Part shown: in pieces, positions 1-6,719 of the stretch
Layout: every line of letters starts with the position of its first letter
Position numbering within the stretch: the stretch's first letter is position 1
Notes under the pieces: model-generated
The model's input: the letters and a program-made list of their open reading frames with translations, nothing else
The model's database searches: none
Told to the model about the DNA's origin: nothing
Program-made: the position numbers and the translations under genes
IMG/VR virus record: IMGVR_UViG_3300024308_000058
Coordinates: 1-25,197 of that record
DNA length: 25,197 nucleotides
From: a virus
Strand: one strand, 5' to 3'

Positions 1-42
1 AGCCGGTTGAGCGCAGGCTCCACTACACTGTAAAGCTGCGCA

Positions 43-118
<76 letters not shown>

Positions 119-399
119 TCGAATCAGGCACTTAGGATCATCCGCAGTGCCTTCTTCGTCAAGCCAGCGCCGCCCGGTGACCGCTCGGTGACCGTTTGTC
201 TTACGGATTGTCTTACGGATAGACCAACTGAACCACCTACGTTGTTCGTATCGCACTCCAATGAGATTGGTTTGGCACTTGCGCTGCGCATGATTAATTG
301 GAACAATCCCGCGTCTTGCTTAACGGAAGTGCTTGCGGCACTTGCAGGCTGTCACGAGTTGAGAGACATTGGCAGTGTGACACCCCACCCACCCCACTT
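119..399. other. non-coding gap after tRNA; candidate att/arm region
   Basis: No convincing gene is seen between the tRNA and the first micro-ORF. The open frames here have no homology I recognise and partly read through the tRNA. The region holds two back-to-back tandem duplications: an 11-base unit CGGTGACCG(C/T)T twice at 175-196, and a perfect 12-base unit TGTCTTACGGAT twice at 197-220. Tandem short repeats beside a tRNA 3' end are what integrase arm-type or excisionase sites look like, but that role is inference. No strong promoter could be assigned for the micro-ORF transcript. The best guess, TTGGCA at 272 with an AT-rich patch near 293, is poor. Confidence 0.5.
175..220. repeat. two adjacent tandem duplications (11-mer x2, 12-mer x2)
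   Basis: The unit CGGTGACCG occurs at 175-183 and 186-194 and is itself nearly palindromic. It is followed by two perfect abutting copies of TGTCTTACGGAT at 197-208 and 209-220. This is direct sequence observation; a role as integrase arm sites is inferred only from position. Confidence 0.8.
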
Positions 400-410
400 A
401 GGAGTGTGCC

Positions 411-437
411 ATGCGTGAAGTTGTCGGCGGTTTCTAA
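411..437 (+). CDS. micro-ORF 1, 8-aa peptide MREVVGGF
   Basis: This is an eight-codon ORF ending in TAA, with a perfect AGGAG Shine-Dalgarno at 400-404 and a 6-base spacer. A second copy lies 98 bases downstream. The two 27-base ORFs differ at only two positions, the third bases of codon 2 (Arg CGT/CGC) and codon 5 (Val GTC/GTT), so the peptide is identical. Such synonymous-only change, with a conserved ribosome site, suggests that translation is selected. I do not recognise the peptide. The MRE start and VVGG core recall the two ends of double-glycine bacteriocin leaders with the middle missing, but this is only a resemblance. It could instead be a regulatory upstream ORF or part of a small RNA. 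Confidence 0.5.
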   Translation: MREVVGGF

Positions 438-438
438 T

Positions 439-461
439 CAGCTCTGGATCTACTAGATCCA
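439..461. repeat. small perfect inverted repeat between the micro-ORFs
   Basis: Just after the stop of micro-ORF 1 there is GGATCT ACT AGATCC, a 6-bp perfect stem with a 3-base loop. No T-run follows, so it is not a classical terminator. It may protect or process the transcript between the two micro-ORFs. Confidence 0.5.
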
Positions 462-508
462 TCAACTGCACATTGGTAATGAAAGACCAACCCACACAGG
501 AGTGTGCC

Positions 509-535
509 ATGCGCGAAGTTGTTGGCGGTTTCTAA
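509..535 (+). CDS. micro-ORF 2, 8-aa peptide MREVVGGF (duplicate)
   Basis: This is the second copy of the eight-codon ORF, with the same AGGAG at 498-502, the same 6-base spacer and the same TAA stop, encoding the same peptide through two synonymous third-base changes. Similarity extends a few bases on each side (CAC..AGGAGTGTGCC before, TAA..AGCT after) and then stops, so the duplicated unit is roughly 55 bases. A strong intrinsic terminator follows 20 bases after the stop, which makes the pair look like a dedicated short transcript rather than the leader of the next gene. Confidence 0.5.
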   Translation: MREVVGGF

Positions 536-555
536 CTAGCTTTCCACTCGACAAC

Positions 556-587
556 TTCCGCCCGCTGATTGCGGGCGGAATTATTTT
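556..587 (+). terminator. strong Rho-independent terminator
   Basis: A perfect 10-bp stem, TTCCGCCCGC (556-565) with GCGGGCGGAA (571-580), has a 5-base loop TGATT and the tail TTATTTT. It ends the micro-ORF transcript and insulates the DUF4760 gene that starts 24 bases later. Confidence 0.93.
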
Positions 588-611
588 AGGGACTTACAGG
601 GGGAACAGGGG

Positions 612-1241
612 ATGTTGTCGTTTGCGGCGGAAGTGCTGAACTCACCAGGATTTAACAGTATCGTTTTGCTTGTAGGCGTATTTGTAGCCCTGCGTCAGCT
701 CAGGATCGCCGAGGACGGGATCAAGTCCCAGCTTCTTGCCGTCAAGCAACAGATTGATGCTTCGAAGTCGGGGCAAGATGATTCGCTTCGCGAATCAAGG
801 TTGATCGCGAAGCGTAAAGAGACCGCTCGTCTTCTTCTTGAAAGCCGGGGAGATGAAAAGCTACAGCGAGGCTGCCGTACTGTCGACCGTTACTACAATA
901 GCTCTGGTGTAAACATCAGAGATCTAGTAAGCATGGACTACAAGCCTCCAAGAGCAGTCGACGAGATTGACGCGGATTACGATAAGCGCTGCGTAGAAAC
1001 CTTGTCCGACCGAAACGATATCCTCTACCTTCTTAACCACTTTGAAAATGTGGCTATCTGCGTTGAGCGAGATATTTATTGTCGGGATATGATCGTAGAC
1101 GCATGGCGAAAGATCATGATCGACGGTTTCCGGCATTCGCGTGCGCTAATTGATGCCATGAGGACGAAGTCGGCTAATCCAAAGATTTGGGAAAAGTTCC
1201 AGCAGTTCACGCAAGAACTTGAGCGTGAGTCTCTTGGCTGA
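612..1241 (+). CDS. DUF4760-like membrane-anchored protein (moron)
   Basis: This 209-aa protein has an N-terminal hydrophobic segment (about residues 14-29), then a charged coiled-coil-like stretch (30-75), then a C-terminal domain whose block around residues 136-182 (ILYLLNHFENVAI, then DAWRKIM) looks like DUF4760. That family is frequent in prophages and integrative elements and has no established function. Likely topology is an inner-membrane anchor with a cytoplasmic domain. The start is supported by an AGGGG-rich ribosome site. The gene runs opposite to the adjacent operon, follows its own terminator and has a lower GC feel than its neighbours, all typical of a moron expressed in the lysogen. 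A superinfection-exclusion role is inference. Confidence 0.75.
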   Translation: MLSFAAEVLNSPGFNSIVLLVGVFVALRQLRIAEDGIKSQLLAVKQQIDASKSGQDDSLRESRLIAKRKETARLLLESRGDEKLQRGCRTVDRYYNSSGVNIRDLVSMDYKPPRAVDEIDADYDKRCVETLSDRNDILYLLNHFENVAICVERDIYCRDMIVDAWRKIMIDGFRHSRALIDAMRTKSANPKIWEKFQQFTQELERESLG

Positions 1242-1470
1242 GATTAGAAGCCTGACAGTCATCTGATCTACTGGTTCCTGCCTCCTTTTTCCCCAAGATC
1301 CACTTCTGGACCTCACTTTGACACCACCGGCTCCCTGCGCCAATTTTCAAAGCAGTGGGGAAGTTGCCTTTGCTCATCTCGCGGTAGATATAGCTCTTCT
1401 TCATTCCGGTCTGGGCTTCGACCTGCTCGAGCTTCAGCAGGACTTCGGGGATATTCTCAGCTGCGCCCAT
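1207..1470 (-). CDS. AlpA/MerR-type small DNA-binding protein, possible excisionase
   Basis: The protein is 87 aa with a compact winged helix-turn-helix. Residues about 11-55 (VEAQTGMKKSYIYREMSKG, then FPTALKIG, SRW, SEVQKWI) follow the AlpA pattern of 'T G.S...IYR...G.FP....G.R...W...EV..W'. AlpA-like proteins act as excisionases or activators of integrase. It is the last gene of the leftward operon, where lambdoid phages keep xis and int, but no integrase follows. The ATG has a GGAGG site upstream and overlaps the previous gene by 14 bases. Its 3' end overlaps the tail of the convergent DUF4760 gene by 35 bases. DNA binding is well supported; the excisionase role is inference. Confidence 0.8.
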   Translation of the reverse strand: MGAAENIPEVLLKLEQVEAQTGMKKSYIYREMSKGNFPTALKIGAGSRWCQSEVQKWILGKKEAGTSRSDDCQASNLSQETHAQVLA

Positions 1471-1867
1471 CTCGGGCCTCCGTTACTTCAGTGGTGGGCG
1501 CCAACAGCAGCGCAGTGTGCGAATCCGACCGCGCCGTGGACACAAGGTTTGCGATCTGTGTCAGGTCCATGGTGGGGTCATCGAAAAGGGCGAGGCCGAT
1601 CTGGGCCGTCAGCCGCTGGGTCGCCGTCTCCGCCAGCGACGCCTGCGTGTCGATGGTGGCGAGGGTATATGCGCGCCAGGCATCGCACGCGGCCTGCAGC
1701 TGCGGCTCACCGGCAAATGTGAAGGTCAATGCGCGGCCGCCGCCGCTGGCGGGGCGCGTGCTGGTCAGGGCGGTTTCGAGCGCTGCTGCAACCGCTATGG
1801 CCGCGCGCTGCTGGTGGATCAGTGGCGACCGCTCGCCCGCGGCGGCCTTGATGTGCTCAACGGTCAA
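1457..1867 (-). CDS. hypothetical phage protein (TTG start)
   Basis: I do not recognise this 136-aa protein. It is alanine/threonine-rich and mostly predicted helical by eye, with no membrane segment or metal motif. The start is TTG at 1865-1867, preceded by AAGGAG with good spacing; no ATG fits better. It overlaps the gene on each side by 4-14 bases, so it belongs to the leftward early operon and is likely translationally coupled. Confidence 0.65.
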   Translation of the reverse strand: MTVEHIKAAAGERSPLIHQQRAAIAVAAALETALTSTRPASGGGRALTFTFAGEPQLQAACDAWRAYTLATIDTQASLAETATQRLTAQIGLALFDDPTMDLTQIANLVSTARSDSHTALLLAPTTEVTEARDGRS

Positions 1868-2436
1868 TGTGATTTCTCCTTCGTATGCTCATCGATTGAC
1901 TTACGCATCTGCGCAATTCGGAAACCCCACTCGTCCCTTTCCCGCTTGCCTTCACGTTTCAACGCTTGCTCCAGTCGGTCGAGCAGCGGGAGAACCCAGG
2001 ACGGATTGAACGGCTGGGGTTTCAGCGCGATCGGCGCCGGTGGCTTGGGTGGGTTGCAGTACGGATCGGCCCAATCGAAGGGGTCGTTACAAACGGTGCA
2101 GTGGGTTCGGTCCGCCGACCAGATGTGATCCCGATTTTCCCCAGCCTTGCGGACCTCGTGGAGCAACGGCTGGGTATAAAGAGCCCGGACCTGTTCGCCA
2201 GCTGCAAGGGCTCGGTACCACTGCCTTTCATCGATCTGATACCAGAACGATCCGCCCCATTGCTCGAGCCTGACGGCCCGCTGCTGACCGAACAGACGCA
2301 TCAGCGTGGTGGCCCATCGATTCACCTGATCGGCCGGCACCGCACGACCGGAGCGGCCTGCTGCTCGCATCTCGCGCACGGCGTCACTCGCAGTCGGCGG
2401 CGGTGCTTTGCTGATGGTCGAGACATCGCCGCTCAT
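1864..2436 (-). CDS. hypothetical phage protein with a CxxC...C cysteine cluster
   Basis: The protein is 190 aa, with the start chosen as the ATG at 2436 because its ATGA overlaps the stop of the previous gene and a GGGCGGAG site precedes it; a longer frame to 2475 is possible. The middle is rich in tryptophan (WGGSFWYQIDERQWYRAL). A later segment, HCTVCNDPFDWADPYCNPPKPP, has C..C...C spacing that could bind a metal. The C-terminal 60 residues are charged and helical. Family not recognised. It overlaps the following gene by four bases. Confidence 0.65.
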   Translation of the reverse strand: MSGDVSTISKAPPPTASDAVREMRAAGRSGRAVPADQVNRWATTLMRLFGQQRAVRLEQWGGSFWYQIDERQWYRALAAGEQVRALYTQPLLHEVRKAGENRDHIWSADRTHCTVCNDPFDWADPYCNPPKPPAPIALKPQPFNPSWVLPLLDRLEQALKREGKRERDEWGFRIAQMRKSIDEHTKEKSH

Positions 2437-2759
2437 GCTCCGCCCTCGAGCAGCATCTTGGGATCGATGTGCCACCCTGCTTCACGAGCAGCACGCAGCC
2501 GTAGCTCGTTCGCATCGAACTCGTCCAGCTGCAGCGTTGTGATCGCGCCCTCGACCTGATGCGGCTGCAGGGGGCGGGACGTCCGGCCGAATGCGCGCCA
2601 AACGCTGAATACTTGGCAGCCCCAGGCGGGCGCAAGGCAGGCAAGCTGCTTGCCGTGCTCCCGGCAGTGGCGGCGGATTATGTCGCGCGCTGTTACGTGC
2701 GCGGGCGCCGGGCCGCGAAGAGCAGCGCGGATAGATGCGGCGTTGCGTCCTGGGCTCAT
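2433..2759 (-). CDS. hypothetical phage protein
   Basis: The protein is 108 aa, starting at the ATG at 2759 that overlaps the methyltransferase stop (ATGA). A longer open frame upstream lies antisense in the methyltransferase frame set and is rejected. It is arginine-rich at the N-terminus and helical, with three cysteines (RRHCREHGKQLACLAPAWGC) that are not in a classical finger spacing. Family not recognised. It is tightly packed in the leftward early operon. Confidence 0.65.
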   Translation of the reverse strand: MSPGRNAASIRAALRGPAPAHVTARDIIRRHCREHGKQLACLAPAWGCQVFSVWRAFGRTSRPLQPHQVEGAITTLQLDEFDANELRLRAAREAGWHIDPKMLLEGGA

Positions 2760-3937
2760 GCGACGTCTCCAAACGAAAGGCCAGGTTGGGCGACCCGGAT
2801 GCGCGCCTCGGCGATCGCGGCGTAGACGGGATCCTGCTCGATGCCGACGAACTGGAAGCCTTCGAGTACTGCGGCCTTGCCGGTGCTGCCGCTTCCCATG
2901 AAAGGATCCAGCACCAGGCCGCCGGCAGGGGTCACCAAGCGGCACAGGTAGCGCATGAGATCGGTCGGCTTGACGGTCGGGTGGTGGTTCCGGTTCCGCG
3001 CCCGCCAGTCGGCAGTCTCGCGATCGCGCATCGTCGCGCCAGCGGAGACCGTAGGATCCGGGCCAGCATCTAGGCCGTCGTTGCGGTCTTCACGGCTGGC
3101 TTTGGCGCAGTAGAAGAACCTCGCCGCACTGCCGGCATCGATACGGCGAGCACCTGGCCGCATTTTGAAACCAACGGCTCCTTCATTCGCGCTGTTCCGG
3201 CTGGCTTCGCCATTTCGGGGCAACGGGCCGCCCTCATAGACGGTCGAGAATCTGGCACTCCCTTTGTCGTTGCTGAGGGTGGCCTTCTGCCCAGGCGCTG
3301 CAGGAAAGGCGGCGAGAACCTCCGCGCTGCCGTCATGGATCAGATTGGCAGGCCAGCGGCCAAGCTCTTCAGCCTTGGCAACGCTTTGCTCTCCACGAGC
3401 ATGGGCAGCTGAGAGTGCATCCGGATCATGCTTCCAAGGCCGGTCCCATCCATCAGCTGTTGAGCTTATGCGACCGCCGCCAAGGGCGTCGCCGCCTGCA
3501 TCTATCCGGCATTGATCCACGTGCAGGCCGCCCGTGCCGTGCTGCTGCCAGGTAGCGGCAACCGTGCCGACCAGCGGCTTGCGGGCGACCGTGATCGGTT
3601 CGAGCGCGGGCTTCAGCGCAGTACCGCCCCAGGGGCCGTTGTGCGACTTCGGGAAGCCGCTGCCGTAGACCCACGCGATCATGTCGCGGATCTCGAAGCC
3701 GGCGTCCTCGATGCGCACGGCCATGCGGTGCTGCGTGCGGGTACCGGCGAAGGCCAGCAGGTGGCCGCCAGGCTTCAACACGCGCAGGCACTCGGCCCAT
3801 ATCTCGGTGCTGGGCACGTCGTAATCCCAGCGCTTGCCCATGAACGACAGGCCGTAGGGTGGATCGGTCACGATGGCGTCGACCGAGTTGTCGGCCATCC
3901 CGCGCATCACTTCGAGGCAGTCTCCGACGTGGATCAT
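2756..3937 (-). CDS. site-specific DNA methyltransferase, DPPY (N4/N6) class
   Basis: The 393-aa protein has DPPYG at residues 25-29 (catalytic motif IV) and the SAM-binding motif DPFMGSGSTG near 344-353. The catalytic-before-SAM motif order is that of the beta-class DNA methylases (DNA_methylase N4/N6 family). It also shows HHPTVKP before the SAM motif, typical of the family. A central insert of about 180 residues may hold the target recognition domain. The ATG at 3937 gives an ATGA overlap with the previous gene; 23 further upstream codons in frame are rejected as antisense. No cognate restriction enzyme is adjacent, so it is probably an orphan methylase that protects phage DNA from host restriction. 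Target sequence unknown. Confidence 0.92.
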   Translation of the reverse strand: MIHVGDCLEVMRGMADNSVDAIVTDPPYGLSFMGKRWDYDVPSTEIWAECLRVLKPGGHLLAFAGTRTQHRMAVRIEDAGFEIRDMIAWVYGSGFPKSHNGPWGGTALKPALEPITVARKPLVGTVAATWQQHGTGGLHVDQCRIDAGGDALGGGRISSTADGWDRPWKHDPDALSAAHARGEQSVAKAEELGRWPANLIHDGSAEVLAAFPAAPGQKATLSNDKGSARFSTVYEGGPLPRNGEASRNSANEGAVGFKMRPGARRIDAGSAARFFYCAKASREDRNDGLDAGPDPTVSAGATMRDRETADWRARNRNHHPTVKPTDLMRYLCRLVTPAGGLVLDPFMGSGSTGKAAVLEGFQFVGIEQDPVYAAIAEARIRVAQPGLSFGDVA

Positions 3938-4083
3938 GCGGCCACCCTCCGCCAGCACCAGCGTAGCCCGGCGCGCGCGGCGCGGCATGCGCGGCTGATC
4001 GCCCACAGGGTGGCGATGCCGGCCAGGAACCCGACCATGGCGAACACGTGGACCATTGCAGCGGTGAGCAGCTGGTCAGCCAT
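3934..4083 (-). CDS. small membrane protein
   Basis: A 49-aa ORF starting MADQLL has one clear hydrophobic segment (about residues 9-28, VHVFAMVGFLAGIATLWAI) followed by an arginine-rich tail (RACRAARAGLRWCWRRVAA). That pattern fits a single-span inner-membrane protein with a cytoplasmic positive tail. It overlaps the gene before it by eight bases and the methyltransferase by four, the best evidence that it is real. Function unknown. Confidence 0.65.
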   Translation of the reverse strand: MADQLLTAAMVHVFAMVGFLAGIATLWAISRACRAARAGLRWCWRRVAA

Positions 4084-4447
4084 TGGTCGGCTCCGGCTCG
4101 CTTCTTGCGTGGGTGTCGGCCTCATGCAGTAGGCGCAACAGGCCCTCCATATCAAGACTGGCAGCTGGAAGTCCCAGGTGGGCGGCGATCTGATTCCGCT
4201 TCCCCTCAGCCTGCTCCAGATAGTCAACGCGGCCCCGAAGGTCTTTGAGCGTCTGCAGCCACTTGCGCATGCTGTGGTGACCGTTGGTGTCATTCCGCCA
4301 GTCGCGCCTGCCGTCTCGATACTCGGTGACGTGCTCCACCACATCGATGGGTAGAGTGTGCAGGTGCGCGCTTACGTCGGCCTTGGCCCTTTTGATCGCC
4401 TCATCCAGCGACTCGGTAGCCTTGCTCTTACGGCTGAACCAGCTCAT
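4076..4447 (-). CDS. hypothetical phage protein
   Basis: The protein is 123 aa, with its start at MSWFSRKSKATESL set by an ATGA overlap with the upstream gene. It is hydrophilic and helical, with a leucine-heptad-like stretch (LQTLKDLRGRVDYLEQAEGKR) suggesting coiled-coil pairing. Family not recognised. It is part of the coupled leftward early operon. Confidence 0.65.
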   Translation of the reverse strand: MSWFSRKSKATESLDEAIKRAKADVSAHLHTLPIDVVEHVTEYRDGRRDWRNDTNGHHSMRKWLQTLKDLRGRVDYLEQAEGKRNQIAAHLGLPAASLDMEGLLRLLHEADTHARSEPEPTNG

Positions 4448-5547
4448 TTGCCCACCGCCTTGCCGTCGATCAGGGCCAGCAGGCGGCTTGCTTGCGAATA
4501 GATCACTCTGGAATGCGGCTGCTTCTCGGCGCTGAACGCAAATTCCTCGCCAAACTCTGCCAGCGCGATGAACTGCCCCAGGTCCACAGCCTTCGCGGGC
4601 GGGCCGTCGTAGAGCGGTCGCCATCCATTTCCGTCATGGCCGAGGCCGCGCATGGTTGCGTACTCAGCGGCACATACGAACTCGTTTCCGTCCGTGTACG
4701 CCACCGGCTCCCCCACCGGCTGGCGGGCGGCGAGGGCTTCTTCCAGCTCCTCGATCCTGTCGTCCTGCTGCAGGGCGCGGCCCGCGATCTTCTCGGCGAC
4801 CTCGACCTGCCGATTAAACGAGTCCAGCAGCTTGTCGTAGTCCTGTTGCAGCGCTGCCAGCGCATCCTGACCACCCGGGGAGGGCTGGGCGGAGAGGCAG
4901 TAGCGCTCATCTTTTGCCATCGCTGCCAGTGCCTGCTGCAAACCTTCTTCGCTGATCGTGTCGCCTTCGCACTTGTCGATCAGGTACGCAGGGAAGTTCT
5001 CCCACGGGAAGGCCACACCCACCGGCTGTCGGGCGGCGAGGGCTAATACCACGTCCTGAGCGAACGCCAGCAAGCCACCACGGTCCAGCAAGCGCACGCC
5101 GTCTTCCCGGCTTTCCTCGGCATGCACATCGGCCAGTGACAGAACGCGGTCCAGGTCCAGCTCCACTCCCTGACCAATCGGGGAGGGCTGGGCGGATAGT
5201 TCGCTCAGAACTTGAGCTGCAATGCGGCAGTCGCGGGCACGGTCAGCCCACTCGGCAAGCCCAGTTGGCATGTAGGTGCTGAGCCGGTGTGCAACCTCGC
5301 CGATGCTGCCGGATAGCCATTTCAGATCAACGTCGCCGTGATATGCCACCGGGGAGGGCTGGGCGGAGAGGGCGGCGACGGCTGCACGCACGGCATGGCG
5401 GCGTGCGATGCCTTCGAACGGCAGACCTGTTGCGCCTGCGGAATACGCATCAGCCAGAATGGCGTCGATCTCTGGCCAAGGTTGATCCCCCAGCCTCACT
5501 CTCCCACCGGGCTGCGCGTCCGCCAGGGTTGTCTTGTCGTTGCTCAT
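4444..5547 (-). CDS. repeat-linked modular phage accessory protein (Ea22-like style)
   Basis: This 367-aa protein is built from segments joined by two recurring linkers: SAQPSP at residues 61-66, 118-123 and 219-224, and AARQPVG at 171-177 and 273-279. The C-terminal part (EPVAYTDG..., then WRPLYDGPPAKAVDLGQF) matches a module seen in many phage early accessory proteins of the Ea22-like kind. A coiled coil lies around 228-272. The linker DNA is also conserved (a 17-base core at 4877-4893, 5180-5196 and 5351-5367), giving a ready substrate for recombination between phages. Function unknown. The start at 5547 is fixed by an ATGA overlap; the longer upstream frame is rejected. Confidence 0.75.
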   Translation of the reverse strand: MSNDKTTLADAQPGGRVRLGDQPWPEIDAILADAYSAGATGLPFEGIARRHAVRAAVAALSAQPSPVAYHGDVDLKWLSGSIGEVAHRLSTYMPTGLAEWADRARDCRIAAQVLSELSAQPSPIGQGVELDLDRVLSLADVHAEESREDGVRLLDRGGLLAFAQDVVLALAARQPVGVAFPWENFPAYLIDKCEGDTISEEGLQQALAAMAKDERYCLSAQPSPGGQDALAALQQDYDKLLDSFNRQVEVAEKIAGRALQQDDRIEELEEALAARQPVGEPVAYTDGNEFVCAAEYATMRGLGHDGNGWRPLYDGPPAKAVDLGQFIALAEFGEEFAFSAEKQPHSRVIYSQASRLLALIDGKAVGK

Positions 5548-5759
5548 GCCTGCATGTCCTTGCTGTTGGTGGAGCGCGCGCTGTGCGCGGCGAGGTGTTC
5601 CCAGCGTTCGGCTTCGCCCACGTAGTAGTCGTGTCGTTCCTGGCGGACGGCGGCGGTGAACTGCGCGTCGGTCAGTGCGCGCTCGGCGGCGGTGCGGTTT
5701 GCCGCTGCCATGCGGGCGGGGTCGTGGTCGAAGATGTCGAGCTGGTTGCGGTGGTCCAT
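5544..5759 (-). CDS. hypothetical phage protein
   Basis: This is a 71-aa soluble protein (MDHRNQLDIFDHDPARMAAAN start), rich in Ala, Arg and Glu with a probable helix from residue 15 to 55. I see no recognised motif. Its stop overlaps the next gene's ATG. An 18-base gap separates it from the preceding gene, the only real break in this part of the operon, and no good Shine-Dalgarno is seen. Confidence 0.6.
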   Translation of the reverse strand: MDHRNQLDIFDHDPARMAAANRTAAERALTDAQFTAAVRQERHDYYVGEAERWEHLAAHSARSTNSKDMQA

Positions 5760-5777
5760 GGAGCCGCCGGCGGAACG

Positions 5778-6023
5778 TCAGCGAAGTTGTATGCGCGGCC
5801 AGAGCGCCGGCATCTGCCGTTGCCACGATGCGTAGCCAACCCGGATGCCGTTCTTGAGCGAGCGCTGCAGGGTCTGGCCGAACTGCACGCGGAGCGAGAA
5901 CCAGCGACACGGGTGGGCAGCAACTGCCGCCGCGTACCGCTGCAGCCTCTCTTCGGGCGTTGGTGTGGCCGTGCTGACGATCACCGCGTCCAGGCCGCCG
6001 CCGATCGGATGCAGGCCGTCCAT
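5778..6023 (-). CDS. hypothetical phage protein
   Basis: An 81-aa protein beginning MDGLHPIGGGLDAVIVS, with a basic, aromatic C-terminal half (CRWFSLRVQFGQTLQRSL, then SWQRQMPALWPRIQLR). Family not recognised. The start is chosen because its ATG overlaps the previous stop (TGATG). It is coupled within the leftward operon. Confidence 0.6.
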   Translation of the reverse strand: MDGLHPIGGGLDAVIVSTATPTPEERLQRYAAAVAAHPCRWFSLRVQFGQTLQRSLKNGIRVGYASWQRQMPALWPRIQLR

Positions 6024-6217
6024 CAGCGCACCAACCTGTGCAGGTTCGGCGCGACGCGCTGGCGCTGCTCTTCCGCCTCGCGCTGACGCTGAGCGCTCGC
6101 CTGGTGCGTGCAATAGACGCGGTAGGGATGGCGGCGCGGGCGCTTCGCGCGCTCCAAGGCCGCGCGCTGGTCCGGCGTCAGGTCAGGGGCCGGGAGTTTG
6201 ATTGCGGGAGCCCTCAT
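6023..6217 (-). CDS. small basic hypothetical protein
   Basis: A 64-aa, very basic protein (RAALERAKRPRRHPYRVYCTH, then a Gln/Arg/Glu-rich helix). It could bind nucleic acid, but no family is recognised. Its ATG overlaps the preceding stop by four bases and its own stop overlaps the next start. Confidence 0.6.
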   Translation of the reverse strand: MRAPAIKLPAPDLTPDQRAALERAKRPRRHPYRVYCTHQASAQRQREAEEQRQRVAPNLHRLVR

Positions 6218-6438
6218 CCAGCACCGCCTTGTGCCCGCAGCATGCGGCGGAGATTCTTGCGCACATCAGCGATGGCTCGGCCGGCGCTGGCGCGGCGCTC
6301 AAGCACCGCGCGCGCGGCAACGTCAGCGGCTGCGGCGACCAGGTTCGGGGCGAAGCCCATACCAGTGGCGGCCGTAGCAGCTGCCTTGGCGGCGACGGCG
6401 GCGCGCTGGGCGAGGGGGTAGGTGATGGCGGCGATCAT
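6214..6438 (-). CDS. small alanine-rich hypothetical protein
   Basis: A 74-aa protein (MIAAITYPLAQRAAVAAKAAA start), mostly alanine-rich helix with a basic C-terminus (RKNLRRMLRAQ). By eye it is amphipathic rather than clearly membrane-spanning. The start is fixed by the ATGA overlap with the winged-helix gene upstream; the longer frame is antisense to nothing but lacks a ribosome site. Function unknown. Confidence 0.55.
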   Translation of the reverse strand: MIAAITYPLAQRAAVAAKAAATAATGMGFAPNLVAAAADVAARAVLERRASAGRAIADVRKNLRRMLRAQGGAG

Positions 6439-6719
6439 GCTGCACCGGCCTGGCTGATCGTGTAGCCACGGCTGCGGGTGGCATTGATGCGGTAGCCGTG
6501 CTGGGCCAGCTTCTGGCGCAGGCGGCAAATGGTCACCTCGACGGTGTTCGATTTACGGCCGGTCACGCCATAAAGGCTCTCTTCCAGCGCGGAGCGGCTG
6601 ATCGGGGTGTCACCCGCGTTGATGATCAGCTGCAGCACCTTAGATTCGGTGGGGCTCAGGGGCAGGCGCTGTGCGCCGATCATCGCGGCGCGTGGTTCAG
6701 TACGGAGGCCGGTGATCAC
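6435..6719 (-). CDS. stand-alone OmpR/PhoB-type winged-helix DNA-binding protein
   Basis: The protein is 94 aa, starting at a GTG that overlaps the upstream stop (GTGA); an in-frame ATG at 6683 is the alternative. Residues about 20-90 follow the effector-domain pattern of OmpR-family response regulators: LSPTESKVLQLII, then SRSALEESLYG, then the recognition helix SNTVEVTICRLRQKL and the wing YRINATRSRGYTI. There is no receiver domain, so it would not be phosphorylation-controlled. In this position, a few genes after PL, it may regulate phage or host promoters during early infection. The fold assignment is strong; the role is inference. Confidence 0.85.
   Translation of the reverse strand: MITGLRTEPRAAMIGAQRLPLSPTESKVLQLIINAGDTPISRSALEESLYGVTGRKSNTVEVTICRLRQKLAQHGYRINATRSRGYTISQAGAA

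Noticed and set aside
119-611. Search for an integrase remnant
   Set aside because: No tyrosine- or serine-recombinase motif was seen in any frame of this segment.
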